Shown here: positions 18,648 through 30,148 of the stretch, piece after piece | How positions within the stretch are numbered: the stretch's first letter is position 1 | Layout: every line of letters starts with the position of its first letter | NCBI GenBank assembly: GCA_003427395.1 | Contig: BFEA01000489.1 | Span: 424,691-465,550, forward strand | Origin: Chara braunii | Lineage: Eukaryota; Streptophyta; Charophyceae; Charales; Characeae | Length of the DNA: 40,860 nucleotides | Direction: 5' to 3' | Notes under the pieces: generated by a model | The model's input: only the letters and a program-made list of their open reading frames with translations | Told to the model about the DNA's origin: nothing | Database searches by the model: none | Translations under genes and position numbers: made by a program

Positions 18648-19757
18648 GGCGATGGTCCATCGAGGCCTCGATCCCCCTTCGATGCTTAGCGAATTGCAGA
18701 AATCGAACCGCATCACTCATATGAGCACAGACAGTCGTTGCCTCGAACCAAAGACAGGAGAGCAACTCGACACACGCCGAACGACGAATGGCATCAATGA
18801 GCCAAGAAGCAATCCCGCACGTACTGCTCAACGCTTAGACCAAAATGAAAAGAGAGAGGAGAAACAGCGAATCGCGGAAACCAAACCACATTGCGCACAC
18901 AAGCACAGTCAGTCGTAATCTTGAACCATAAGCGGAAGAGCGACTCAATACACGCCAAATGAGAGTGACATCGGAACTCACAAATGCCAACGTCGAAATA
19001 GTCTCCTCACCGTCATTAATTAACCAAGTTGTAATCCCTTGCCTGACACTTTGTGCTCAGACTGCGAATGGCAGATCCTATCTAATGTACGCTGAAAACA
19101 GCCCGCGGCCTCGACAGCTTCCAGATCAGGTCCCGGCTTACGGGCAGACTTGACTTGCACCGGGTACGTCTCACGCGTCGCCCAAGCTTGATTCCCCATG
19201 CTGATGCGACGCGCACGCAGTGACCACCACACGACTCATTCAGCTACCCGCCGGTTGGCTCAGCTATGGTCCCGGGTATGACTTGTCCCGCTGTGTTAAC
19301 GACCTCTTGCTCCAGAAGCCTAGGTGCCTCGAGCGTTGCCCGTTCTCTACTGCAATGCGCCCGATAACGATTGCTTGTCGTACAATGAATGTCCAATGAC
19401 GATGTCTGTGGAGCGCGGATTTCTTGCACGTGGCAACTACGAAAACGCGCGACAACGTGCAATCTCTCTATAATCCGTGACGACGTTAAGGGCGCGTGGC
19501 TTGCTTCGATGATGACGATGACGATGATAAAGATAACGACGATGATAATGATGCGTACGAGGACAACGGGCACGAACTCTGATGCATACGAGGCCAGCGG
19601 ATATGGCGCGGATCGCAACGACCGATGTTACCCGATCTTTTGTGACCACCAGCGAAACTAATCCACACCCACACACACGCCAGCTAGGATCTCCTAGGAT
19701 ATCCCCCGCGCACTTACATTCCCTTCCTACTTGGCGGCAGGGCAGCTATGTTCGTTG
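18645..19757. other. Unassigned sequence
   Basis: Two weakly similar stretches (about 18700-18840 and 18890-19025, sharing CAGTCGT..(C/T)(C/T)TCGAACC and GAGCAACTCGACACACGCC-like words) suggest an old duplication of about 190 bp. A GATGACGATGACGATGATAA microsatellite lies near 19508. No gene is seen. Confidence 0.4.
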
Positions 19758-19866
19758 TCTCTCACTCTCTCTCTCTCTTTCTCTCTCGCACTCTCCCTCT
19801 CTCTTTCTCCCTCTCTCTCTCTTCCTCGCTTTCCCTCTCTCGTTCTCTCTCTCTCTCTCTCTCTCG
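19758..19866. repeat. Interrupted (CT)n tract
   Basis: CT dinucleotides interrupted by TTT and CCC; low complexity. Confidence 0.9.
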
Positions 19867-20874
19867 AGCGCTAGTTCTGATTCGGACGCATCCGCTCTCT
19901 GTCGAGCGATCCGACTACCGACTTCATACGCCTCACCGTGCAGCAGTCTGCGACGGATTTGCAAACTCTCAGGTGCGCATGTGCATTCGTACGCCCGCCC
20001 CGTGCACGTGAGTCCCTCCTCCCCCCCTCTCTTTTATAATATTTTCCTCTCCTTCCTTCCCCTCATCCCTACTGTACTGACCAAGTCTGTCGTCAAGGTC
20101 GAAATTTTCGACCAAATTTTCATCTCCCACCCCTGTTTCTTCTTCAATTTTTTGCTCCCTCTCACTCTTCTCCTATCCACCCCCGTATACTTTCCTTTCA
20201 ATAACATCCTTCCCTTCACTATTTTTTGGATTGGAGTCATGAGTTTTCACGAATTTCCGCCTCAGTGACTCGTACCCTTTTCTCCCCCCTCCTTCCTTAG
20301 TTATTTTTTGTTCTTCGGATTGACCGGTTACAGTGTGTGCGCACCGGATCTCAAGTGTATTGAACAGAAAAATTCCCACGAGAAATTAAATTTGAAAAAA
20401 CATTCCATAAAAATAAAAATCCTTCCTATTTATAAATTATCATTCCAATGTTCGTCCAATTCTAAGATTTTCAATTTTATTTGATAAGTTCCCGTCTAAA
20501 TATAAGTTTTCCCTTTCAACTACATCTATTTGTTCAAGTTGGAATGAAAGTCTGGATGAGGTAATGAAATGTTTTAATTAAATTTTCATTATACTATAAC
20601 AAATATCTTCTAATTTAGATTGGATTAACTTATTTATGACAGAAGATTCTTACTTAGAATTACAGTCCAATTCAAATATTTCATGAACTCATCCATACTT
20701 TCATTCCATCTCTAGCATGCAGTCAAAATAAGAAGGGATACCCTATTTTTGGAATGAATGTTTGCAAGTAAGGTGGAAAATTTTAAAATTGGAATGACAT
20801 TTTTAAAGATGGAATGAAAATTTGTAATTTAGATTGTAATTTTACTATAGAATGATTATTTAATTCCGAGAAAT
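19867..20874. other. Pyrimidine-rich then AT-rich non-coding sequence
   Basis: Bases 20370-20870 are strongly AT-rich with recurrent GGAATGA(A/C)A-type words. The sequence abuts the abrupt end of the Ty3-type RNase H remnant, so a junction near 20875 is likely. Confidence 0.45.
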
Positions 20875-22598
20875 TCGATAGGCATTGGACGTCCGACTCT
20901 CGAACCTTAAAGACTGCTCCTTGCCTTCTCCGTCCTTTTAGGGCAGGAGCCCCCCTACCGAGCAAGGTCCGACGTCGATCGACACTATACAAGGTCTATG
21001 CTCTTCATCATCAAAGTAGGGTACTCCTAACACTTGGCCTCCCTCCCGGAATTCTTACTTGAGAGTTTCCATTGCTCTTTCCCGATGTCCTCCCCAACTC
21101 CATTTCTCAGCTTTACGGAGCAACTTGCACAAGGGCTCCGCCTTGTCACTGTAATGCTTTATAAAGATGCGCCAATAGCCCACAACCTCTAGAAATTGTT
21201 GCACCTCCGTGATCGACTTCAGAGGAGACGACCACAGGATTAACTTCTCCAGCTTGACAGGATCCGATCTTTTTCCGTCCTTGTCGCAATAAAAAAAATA
21301 CTATGATAAAAAAGTCCGTCGACCGGCTTTTAGTCCCACTGACGATAAGGTTCGCGTTGTCTGACTTTCGGACGACCGCTTCCACATCCGTCATGTGATC
21401 TACTACGGATTTTTTAACCCTCGGAAAGACCTCCGTTTCGTCCTTTCACTCAGACCCTTTCATTAGAAAGTCATCCAGAAAAACTTCCACTTTCTTCGGA
21501 ATGAACTCTGTGAGGACTGCAATCATTGCCCGTTGAAAAACGACCACCTCATTGGTCCATCCCATAGCTATAACCATCATTTGTACTAACCCTAATCATT
21601 ATGGAGTATTCATGGTTGTCACGTGTCGATCGTGATTATCCAGGGGGATCTTATCATATCCGAAGAAAAGATCACAGATGGAATAAATAGATCGCCCCAC
21701 CGCGCCTTCCGACAAGAGATCCGCTTCAGGTATAGACCCGACATCTCGGATGGTGGCGACATTTGTCCTTTGAAGATCGTGGATCCATCTAAGTTTATTG
21801 CTACCTCCTTTTTTCAAGTTTTGATAAAAAAATATTTGTTCGCGTAAGCACTTTCGCACTATTCGGCTACGGACATCCTGATTTTCTCCTTTCTGAAAGC
21901 GACTATTTCCTCCTTGTCCTTCTGGCATACTTCCATGGGGGTCTATCATTTCATGGCACGTGAGGGATGGTACGAAACCTTGCAGGGTTAGCATATCTTG
22001 GGTTTATCCTCCCTTGCTCTGAGTCATCAAAGGTTATGGCCTTATCCCATCCTCTTAGAAAAGTTATTACATGTTCCTTTTCCCTCTCTATGAGGTTTCC
22101 ATCCCCTATGTCCATATTTTCCACCCGTTAGGCAGTGATACTTTGCCCCTCCTTCTCCTTTCTGCCTCTAATGATTTCGACTATCTCATCCTCGAAAATC
22201 GTTGCTTTACCTATTCTGTTCCGGCTGACCGCGGCGGGGCTTACTTTCTCCGCTACGGTTTTGTGTTTTCTACCTCCGCCGGCAAGAGGGATTCATCCAA
22301 AAAAGACAGCCTAACGCATCCCCCGAACTCCTTATCCTCACACTCCTTCTCGTATCCTACCCCATTGATCACTATCCGATCTTCAATTTCTTTGACTTCC
22401 ACTTCATCTTCCGGAGACATCCTACCAGAGAAAGAGCTCTCATCTAGGCAAACTTGGCACATCCTAGATCGACCACCTCCCTTCTTCGGGATGCTGATGC
22501 AGTTACGTTCATCTTGAGCGTTCACCGTCGTGAGAACCACACGCATTTCGTCAGGGGATTGGATGAAGAGCGTCTGACTTCCGCCTGGAAGATCGACC
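20875..22598 (-). pseudogene. Ty3-type reverse transcriptase and partial RNase H (broken)
   Basis: On the minus strand, in several frames: a linker after the protease (22546-22253, containing MCQVCLDESSF); an RT N-terminal part (21994-21599) with FFYQNLKKGGSNKLRWIHDL and SICDLFFGYDKIPLDNHDRH, which contains the first catalytic aspartate; and FIPKKVEVFLDDFLM near 21500-21460, which contains the catalytic LDD. Then comes VQQFLEVVGYWRIFIKHYSD near 21210-21150, the conserved connection motif of Ty3 RTs. RNase H begins with CIVSTDVGP and LRFESRT and is cut off near 20875. Frameshifts and stops separate each block. Confidence 0.8.
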
Positions 22599-22608
22599 GT
22601 AGTAGTGT
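22599..22608. repeat. Target site duplication (left) of the DUF659/hAT-like element
   Basis: GTAGTAGTGT, identical to 29832-29841. Because the element end is GT-rich, the duplicated length can be read as 8 to 10 bp. Confidence 0.8.
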
Positions 22609-22849
22609 TGTGCTACCGCGCGTTCATTGAACTCGCGTTCTGCGTTCAGCTTTTGAACACACTGAACGCACATTTAGTCAACGAGGATAAACGCAATTGA
22701 CGCGTTAGCGCAGGTGATGGTGCAGTGTTGGGCGGGGCTGCTGGGCACGACGGTGGTGGTTGGGGATTCTTGGGGAAGTTGGGGGGGGCTGTGGGCTATT
22801 GCCGTAGGCCACAACGTCCCCGAAAAAAAAGAGAAGAAAAAAAAAAAAA

Positions 22850-23764
22850 NNNNNNNNNNNNNNNNNNNNNNNNNNNNNNNNNNNNNNNNNNNNNNNNNNN
22901 NNNNNNNNNNNNNNNNNNNNNNNNNNNNNNNNNNNNNNNNNNNNNNNNNNNNNNNNNNNNNNNNNNNNNNNNNNNNNNNNNNNNNNNNNNNNNNNNNNNN
23001 NNNNNNNNNNNNNNNNNNNNNNNNNNNNNNNNNNNNNNNNNNNNNNNNNNNNNNNNNNNNNNNNNNNNNNNNNNNNNNNNNNNNNNNNNNNNNNNNNNNN
23101 NNNNNNNNNNNNNNNNNNNNNNNNNNNNNNNNNNNNNNNNNNNNNNNNNNNNNNNNNNNNNNNNNNNNNNNNNNNNNNNNNNNNNNNNNNNNNNNNNNNN
23201 NNNNNNNNNNNNNNNNNNNNNNNNNNNNNNNNNNNNNNNNNNNNNNNNNNNNNNNNNNNNNNNNNNNNNNNNNNNNNNNNNNNNNNNNNNNNNNNNNNNN
23301 NNNNNNNNNNNNNNNNNNNNNNNNNNNNNNNNNNNNNNNNNNNNNNNNNNNNNNNNNNNNNNNNNNNNNNNNNNNNNNNNNNNNNNNNNNNNNNNNNNNN
23401 NNNNNNNNNNNNNNNNNNNNNNNNNNNNNNNNNNNNNNNNNNNNNNNNNNNNNNNNNNNNNNNNNNNNNNNNNNNNNNNNNNNNNNNNNNNNNNNNNNNN
23501 NNNNNNNNNNNNNNNNNNNNNNNNNNNNNNNNNNNNNNNNNNNNNNNNNNNNNNNNNNNNNNNNNNNNNNNNNNNNNNNNNNNNNNNNNNNNNNNNNNNN
23601 NNNNNNNNNNNNNNNNNNNNNNNNNNNNNNNNNNNNNNNNNNNNNNNNNNNNNNNNNNNNNNNNNNNNNNNNNNNNNNNNNNNNNNNNNNNNNNNNNNNN
23701 NNNNNNNNNNNNNNNNNNNNNNNNNNNNNNNNNNNNNNNNNNNNNNNNNNNNNNNNNNNNNNNN
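22850..23764. other. Assembly gap (915 N)
   Basis: N run bounded by poly(A) on the left and (GA)n on the right, typical of a microsatellite-induced gap. It lies inside the DNA transposon, upstream of its gene. Confidence 1.

Positions 23765-23840
<76 letters not shown>
23765..23840. repeat. (GA)n microsatellite
   Basis: GA dinucleotides immediately right of the gap; the true length is unknown. Confidence 0.95.
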
Positions 23841-23841
<1 letters not shown>

Positions 23842-24235
23842 CAACGACGGCGACTGGCAGGCGGAGCGCTTGAAGACGGCGCAACGGGGCGGGCGAAACC
23901 GAGTACGACACGATGAAGAGCAGCGGCGCAGGTGACAAGGGCGGCGCGCAGTGCGACTAAAAAGTGAACGCGCGTTCAATGTTTTGAACGCGCATTCATT
24001 TTCATTGAACGCGCGTTTGATTTCTGAACGAGGGCTGGGTGGCTCGTCGATGGCGGGGTGGAGGGGGCGGGTGGGTGGCTTGGGCGTCGGTGTCTACTTT
24101 GCGGTGGGTGTTCGGGCCACGGCGGGGGAAGGGAGCTCGGCAGGCTATGGGACTGTGTGGGACACACCTTTCCGGGACATGTGTGGGACTGACATCTGCG
24201 GGAGTGTTTGACAAAGACAGTGGCGAACGGCCACG

Positions 24236-27200
24236 ATGGTGCGGACTCAGGCACGTGTGTTCGAGGACGCAGGGGAGGATGAGAACCGCAAGGCACAGAA
24301 GAAGTATTGCGTGTACAAGTACATCCGCGTGGGACAGAATCTTGGTGAGAGGTTCCGTGGGAATCACATGTTGAAGTGCCTTTTTTGCGGCCACGAATTT
24401 CAGGGCAACCAATTCATGGTGGGGCGCCATTTCCGGCAGGGTAAGGGATGTCTGACAGTGACTGACGAGGCGCTTGTTGACATACACTACAACACCGACT
24501 ACAAGCTGGACGGGAAGATCCTTGAGCGGATGCGTCGGTTTGAGGAGCTTCACAGTCCACAGCCTGCGATGGATCTGCGCCGGGACGAGGGAAGGGTGGG
24601 ACAGGTGAGGGATGACGAGGACGTGATCGACGTGGACAACGTTGTGGAGGAGGGTGCTCGGGTGGGGCCGTCAAAGAAGGACCGAGGGAAGGGCGTTGTC
24701 TGCGAGCCTGGAGGGCAGCAAGGCCAATACTTTAAGGATGCGCAGGTGTCGGCTCGCGCACAAGCGCATGTGGGTACGGATGAGGCGGGACCGTCTACGG
24801 GGAAGAGAAAAGAGAGAGAGGAGGGGGCGCGGCCGGGAGCGTGGAAGAGGCTTAGACAAAATACGATAAAGGAGTCGTATTGTTCACAGTGGCAAATGGA
24901 GTTCGAGAAGAAGTGGCTGAGGTTTGTCTACAGTCAACGTCTGGCGTTCAACATCTTCCAGAGCAAGCCGTGGTTGGACGTCGTCCGACACTTCAGGGAA
25001 TTGCTTGGGCCAGTGAAGGTTTTGTGGTCTTCGGAGATCGAGATTGCGGACATAGAGACAGTTGTCCGCACGGCGGACGATGTGGCGGCTGATCTTGCGG
25101 AGGTCAGGGCTCCTTTCTATGTCACTGGGGCCACCATCATGTCGGACGGTAGGAAGTCACGTGATGCTAAACCCATCGTTAACTTCCTTGCCGGCGGGTC
25201 TCGTGGGTTGATGCTGGTCCGGACAATGAATAGGGAGGGTGAGCGGGACCAGGCGTCTGATGTTTTGGCAGGTTGGATCAAGGTGTTTGATGACTTCCCT
25301 CCTAGGTGGGTGAACGCCATCTGCACCGACTCTGCCTCGGCGTACGTCGCCGCGGCGAACATGCTCCAGGGGCCTGAGCAGAGGCCAGAGCATCGACGGA
25401 TCATGTGGCTCCCATGCGCAGTGCATGTCTGCAACAAGATATTGTCAGACATTGGCTGTTCGAGCTCGTGGACCAAGGACATCATCATGCGGGGAAGAGC
25501 GGTGGTGTGCTTCATTATGGAGCACGACGCCGCTCGTTATATCTTCAAGAGGGAGAGCACGCAAATGGGTCTTATTTATCCGTGCGAGACAGGTTTCGCA
25601 TCCGTGTTTGCGATGATGGAGCGTTTGCTGGCAGTGAGGTCGGCATTGGAGAGGACGGTGGACAGTGATAGTTGGGGTATGGTCCCTTGGGACCGTTCCG
25701 TTCGACACTTGTCCAGGTGGGTCAGGTGGGAGGTGCTACATGGCCCTTGGTGGGATTCCATGACCATCCTGTTCCGTATTATGGAGCCTGTGTATAACCT
25801 GCTGCGCAGGTTGGACCGTGGAGGGCTGCACATGTCGCGGTTTGTTCAGTGGACACAGGATGTGACCCGAGAGGCGACACAGGAGGTTCGCGTACTTCCG
25901 CCGGATTTTGCACACTTCATTGTGCAGAAGGTGCAGGCTCGGTGCGCTTACATATTGGAGCCAGCGCACGCCGCTACTCACCTTCTCTGTCCTAGCCGGC
26001 GGGGCTTGAGGTACTACGAGGGCGTAGTCAGCGATTACGACGCGAGTTTGGTGAGGGAGGCGGAAGTTTACATCTTGTCGCAGACAGGGTTCGATGTGGC
26101 GAGCCCCAAGTACGAGACCGCATTGCGCAGTTGCGTGACTTTCACACACGGAGACAGAGAGGCACGTGGGGGGGGAGGGACGGAGACAGAGAGGCACAGA
26201 GGTGCACCGGTGATGTGGAGACATATGAAGCTGGGTGTTGGCGGTCGAAGTGGGGACAGTGCGCCCCGCAGTTGCAGGTTATCGCTCTTCGTGTCATGTA
26301 CATGTGGACGTGCTCCTCTCCTGCGGAGAGGAATTGGGCCGCCCACGAGGGTGTACAGACAAAGAAGCGTAACCGGCTTAAGTTTGAGAAGGTTGCGAAT
26401 TTGGTTGAGATCTCAGCCAACGTCCTCCTTCTCTCTCCTCAGCGGGCATGCTGCGGGTTTGCGCTGCCGTGGACTCTAGATAAGTCCTTGTTGGACGTGG
26501 AGGCAAGCATTGGGACTCGCCCCTCGTCGAAGGGGACGGACGACAGGAGGACGCAGGAGGAGCTGGAGTGTCAGAGCCGTTCGTGGCAGCGAGACCCATG
26601 TGGGTCGAGAGCTCCTCCGGGTGAGGTCGCTGATGTTTTTGGGACTCGAGATGCTGCATTGCGCCCGTACCCTAGAGATGACGACTGTCACAGCGATTAC
26701 GAGGGTTGGGAGCAGGAGGACGAGCGGGCGGGCCCCACTGCTGCGACTACTGCCGCACAAGAGGTCTATGAGTGGAGCGACCCGGAGGACGTCCGTAGAC
26801 GGAGTGGTGGGGATGACTTTTTCGGTGGAGTTGATTTGGAGGGGGAGGTGGGTTTAGGGGGTTGTTATGGGAGCCCTGTTGAGCGACAGAGGCCTGCGTC
26901 ACCTGTCCTACGGTCTCCCGAGTGAGAGGGAGTGCATGGGTCTGCACCTTCGAGGGGGGCAAAGTCGGGTTGTGGTGGCCCTGTCCTTGACCAGCGACTG
27001 CATAGATTGGTGAAGAGCCCTAGACAACGATTAGAGGAGAGATTAGCGGGCGGTCCTTCACTGGTCCAGGGGGACGAGAGAGATAGAGAGGGGTCGACTG
27101 GTGGAGATGGTGGTGCGTTGGCGGCAGGCGGAGGCGGTGTCGAGGTTGCTGCGGCGGTTGGCAGGGACGCGCTTGGGGATTTTGGTGAGGAGTGGATGCC

Positions 27201-28115
27201 GGCGGGTGGCGGAAGAGGTTTCAGTGAGTTTAGTGACTTGGGTATGCCCCATGGAGAGAGCGAGTCCCGAGGGACATCAGTGTCGGCATGCAGGCCGTAT
27301 TGGGACAAATCGGCGCCCTACGTGAGAGACAGGCGTGACGGAGACAGAAAGGAGACGCCGCAAACTTTGGTGGTTCGCACGGCTGTGGGGCCGGTGGTGC
27401 CATATCAAGTATCGTTTCTGGTGGATCCTGGGCGTCGTGCACATGACGGTGGCCCGGTCACGGAGCGACGAGTAGACAGGGGCACGTGCGCACCTCCCGT
27501 CCCTACTTTTGCGCCGTCATGGGAGAGGCCGCAGATTAGGTATGTGGCCACGCCTCGCGGCAGCCTCCCATTTGGATGTATGACTGCTGAGGAGTGGGAG
27601 GCGCACGACAGGATGGATTTGACCGAGACCGACAGGCGCTGCTTCAGGAGGCCTCCGCAAGCGGGGCGCCTGCCTCACATGCAGGGTTTGTCTTCTCACC
27701 CGCGAGCGTAGGTGCGGAAGAGAGCGGCTGTCTCACCCCGAGGTCGGCTGCCCGTAGACGGAGATACACTACTGACCATGCGCGGGTGTCAGAGGACAAC
27801 ATGTTGTTCAGTCGCACTGATCGACAATGGAGTGAGACGACACGGGTGACGACGGCGAGTGCCGCTCGACAGCCAGGTTTGAGAGAGGTTTCCAAGACCG
27901 CGAGTCGTCGTGATGTTGTGGTGTCAGGGTTCGGCAGTAGAGGCGAGGATAGTGGTGGCATGCCTGGCAGACGTGAGGGCACAGGCGGTGCCGCGGAGGG
28001 CGGAGCAGATCCGTCGTTGACGTACGGTTTGAGAGAGGCATCTATTATTTTACAGGAGCCAGAGGTTGTTACACGACCCAGGCAGGCCCGACACGTGCCC
28101 TTAGACCGACGCTAG
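24236..28115 (+). pseudogene. DUF659/hAT-type transposase (frameshifted)
   Basis: The first open frame (24236-26479) starts at an ATG in good context (CCACGATGG). Residues 48-72 form a BED-like zinc finger (C48-x2-C51-x13-H65-x6-C72). After an acidic, basic low-complexity linker comes the DUF659 nuclease-like region: TIMSDGRKS with D304 and INAICTDSASAY with D365, the two aspartates expected of a hAT-type DDE core, then LPCAVHVCNKIL. A one-base frameshift near 26119-26125 moves the true continuation to the frame 26131-26925, which carries the C-terminal SPAERNWAAHEG and KRNRLKFEKVANLVEISA, a dimerisation-type region. After TGA at 26923-26925 the same frame stays open to 27711, then a further shift leads to 28115; this tail is Gly/Arg/Asp-rich and unassigned. 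One shift and one stop break the core gene. Confidence 0.8.
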
Positions 28116-28860
28116 GAGGGGGAGACTTCAGGGGCAGACGATCTTCCTATGCGTCGCGATTCCTGCCGACATGTTGATCTGGCAGCCACAGGTATACCCG
28201 GAACAGTCAGAGGCAGGAGAGTTATTATGGACGAGGACCCCGACGAGCCTCCCGAGCCTTCCACTGTCGAACGCGGCGGGCTGCGGCAAAGAGGTCAAAC
28301 ATGTGGCACTGGCCGCTCACACGGACAGGGTTCTCATCGCTCCAGGCGAGATTCGCATGTAGACAACGATCGTTGATGGTTTACGGACTTGCGTTTTTGC
28401 GGCCCGATCTCTGTGTAGTTTACTTTTTTGTCGTCCATGACAGACATACTGTTTCGTGATGTTGTGTTATACTCTACTTTTTATTCGGTACTTTTTGAGC
28501 AGTTCAGACATGGTTTTGTTCGACACTTCGGAGATTATTTCTTTTTATTTTATTTTTTTGTCTACTTTTCAGCGGGTACTTTTTAGACTTCATTTTAGTT
28601 GGTGTTTTTTTGGATGTTGTGGTGGGTCGTCGACCCTACATGTTAAATGTATTTTCCCATTATCCATACTACGTTGGTTTGCGTTTTACTTCGATTATAT
28701 CTTGTCATTTGCAATGTTTGTGTTTTCAGACGATGAGTGTTGCATGTGCGTATATAAGAACAATGTGTGAACTTGCATCTGTCCACATGAATGGAATGAC
28801 AAGTACATATATATGTGCATCGACAATTTCCTGTTCTCTCATAAATCCCACTTCGCATTG
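28116..28860 (+). other. 3' region of the DNA transposon, T-rich
   Basis: T-rich sequence after the transposase frame; probably 3' UTR and internal non-coding DNA of the element. No separate gene was recognised. Confidence 0.45.
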
Positions 28861-28869
28861 TATGAGCAC

Positions 28870-29035
28870 CACCAAAACCTAGCTTGTGGGGCGCGGGCGG
28901 CCTTGGGTGGTTTGGGCTTGGTTTCATTTCAACCCGCACCAAACCCAAATCCCCCAAACGCGTCAGCACCCCACAAAACCCAAAACCTCCCGTCGCGCCC
29001 TCCCCCAAAATATGGATCAGTTTCCCCCCCCCCCC
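28870..29035. repeat. Imperfect palindrome inside the DNA transposon
   Basis: CACCAAAACCTA..TTGTGGGGCGC and TTTGGGCTTGGTTTC on the left are echoed, inverted, by ACCAAACCCAAATCC and GCACCCCACAAAACCCAAAACC on the right. Confidence 0.5.
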
Positions 29036-29084
29036 CCCTAGTAACGGGGTTCGGCCAACGAGGCGTGGAGGCGACGGGGGCGGG

Positions 29085-29600
29085 TGGGTGGGTGGGTGTT
29101 CAATGGACGGTGTGTTGTAGGGTGGTGTGGTCGTGTTGTAGGCGGGCCGACGGGGTGTGGGCTCTGGGCCGCCGGGGTGTTGGGGCGTTGGGGCGCCGGG
29201 GTGTGGGCGCTGGGCCGCCTGGGCACCGGTGTGTGGGCGCTGGGGCGCCAGGGTGTGGGGTGGTGGGGCGCTGGGGCGTCGGGGTGTTGGGCGCTGGGGC
29301 GCTGGGGCGCTAGGGCGTCGGGGCGCTGGGGCGCTGGGGCGCCGGGGGAGCTGAGGCACTAGGGCGCTGGGGCGCCTGGGTTCGACCGGTGGTGGCCCTT
29401 TTTTTTTTTGTCATCTCCGAAAACGCACACCACCACCCCGTGGCCCTTGGCGCGCGCGCGAATGAACCCGGGTGTGGGTGCTGGGGCGTTGGGGCGCCGT
29501 GGTGTGGGCGCTGGGCCGCCTGGGCGCCGGTGTGTGGACGCTGGGGAGCTGCGGCGCTGGGGCACCGGGGCGCCTGGGTGTGGGGCGGTAGGGCGCTGGG
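29085..29600. repeat. G-rich minisatellite (GGGGCGCTG-type units)
   Basis: Dozens of 9-11 bp GGCGCTGGG or GGCGCCGGGGTGT units. The array is itself part of a 228-bp-spaced duplication whose flank GACCGGTGGTGGCCTTTTT recurs at about 29385 and 29612. Gly/Pro-rich frames here are shadows. Confidence 0.9.
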
Positions 29601-29702
29601 ACACCAGGGTGAGGCCGGTGGTGGCCTTTTTTTTTTTTGTTGTTATATCTGAGAACGCACCCCACCACCCCGTGGCCCTAAGCGCGCGCGCGAACGAACC
29701 AG

Positions 29703-29815
29703 GGTCGCGTTCACAAGAAACGCGCCACGCTGTGCGCCACGTGTTTGAACGCCAATGAACGCGACCCCGAGCAGTGTGAACGCGCGCGTTTGAACGCGAA
29801 CGTGCGTTCGGCTCG
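29703..29815. repeat. Right subterminal GAACGCG repeats
   Basis: At least seven GAACG or CGTTC motifs in both orientations, mirroring those near the left end and those before the transposase start. Confidence 0.7.
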
Positions 29816-29831
29816 TTCAAACGGTTGCACA

Positions 29832-29841
29832 GTAGTAGTGT
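29832..29841. repeat. Target site duplication (right) of the DUF659/hAT-like element
   Basis: GTAGTAGTGT, identical to 22599-22608. Confidence 0.8.
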
Positions 29842-30145
29842 GCATGGCGCTCAGCCAGGTACGCTCAAGTATCAATTCGCATGAACACTCCCTTATGAAA
29901 AAGATTGGTATGCCTATTTCTACTTTCGCGACTTCGATTATCGGTTCATGACAGACCCCTGCGGCCGGTTGTAACTTGTTATCCGCTACGACCATGGACA
30001 TAGCGATTTCCTTATCTATCTCTAAGCCCAATTCTTTGGCGATTGAGTTTCGACAAACGGTTGATTTGGACCCATTATCTACTAAGACCCTCATGTCTCT
30101 CCCATTAACCGTAGATTGAAGCTGACCACTGCCCAACACATAGAA
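29842..30145 (-). pseudogene. Retropepsin-like aspartic protease of the Ty3-type element (disrupted)
   Basis: The minus-strand frame reads VLVDNGSKSTVC (30082-30071 encodes VDNG), matching the DxGx active-site loop of retropepsins, followed after about 60 residues by CELILERTWLSAM, resembling the conserved ILGxxWL element near the fold's end. An in-frame TAG near 30146-30148 separates it from the upstream frame. The DNA transposon inserted immediately downstream, so the apparent frame running to 29711 ends in transposon sequence. The protease would process the gag-pol polyprotein in an active element. Confidence 0.75.
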
Positions 30146-30148
30146 CCT

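Larger units (their letters stand above)
22609..29831 (+). mobile_element. DUF659/hAT-like DNA transposon inserted in the Ty3-type element
   Basis: The ends TGTGCTACCG (22609-22618) and the inverted CGGTTGCACA (29822-29831) form a 10-bp TIR with one mismatch, flanked by identical GTAGTAGTGT. Many GAACGCG/CGCGTTC motifs lie near both ends (22616-22680, 23965-24030, 29703-29815), as expected of subterminal transposase-binding repeats. The interior holds the broken transposase gene, an assembly gap of 915 N and a G-rich minisatellite. Removing the element and one duplicate makes the carrier protease-linker frame continuous, which fixes the boundaries well. Confidence 0.85.

Noticed and set aside
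22714-23979. Open frames of 380-424 codons across the gap, including Arg/Glu repeats
   Set aside because: Most of each frame is N and the rest translates (GA)n; there is no protein evidence.
24002-24553. Minus-strand Pro/His-rich open frames opposite the transposase
   Set aside because: Shadows of the GC-rich coding strand, with no motif of their own.
26932-27711. A separate gene of about 260 codons downstream of the transposase
   Set aside because: It is in the same frame as 26131-26925 and separated from it by a single TGA and two codons, so it is better read as the transposase tail.
28643-29820. Pro/Gly-rich open frames of 150-240 codons near the transposon's right end
   Set aside because: They translate the GGGGCGCTG minisatellite in several frames.
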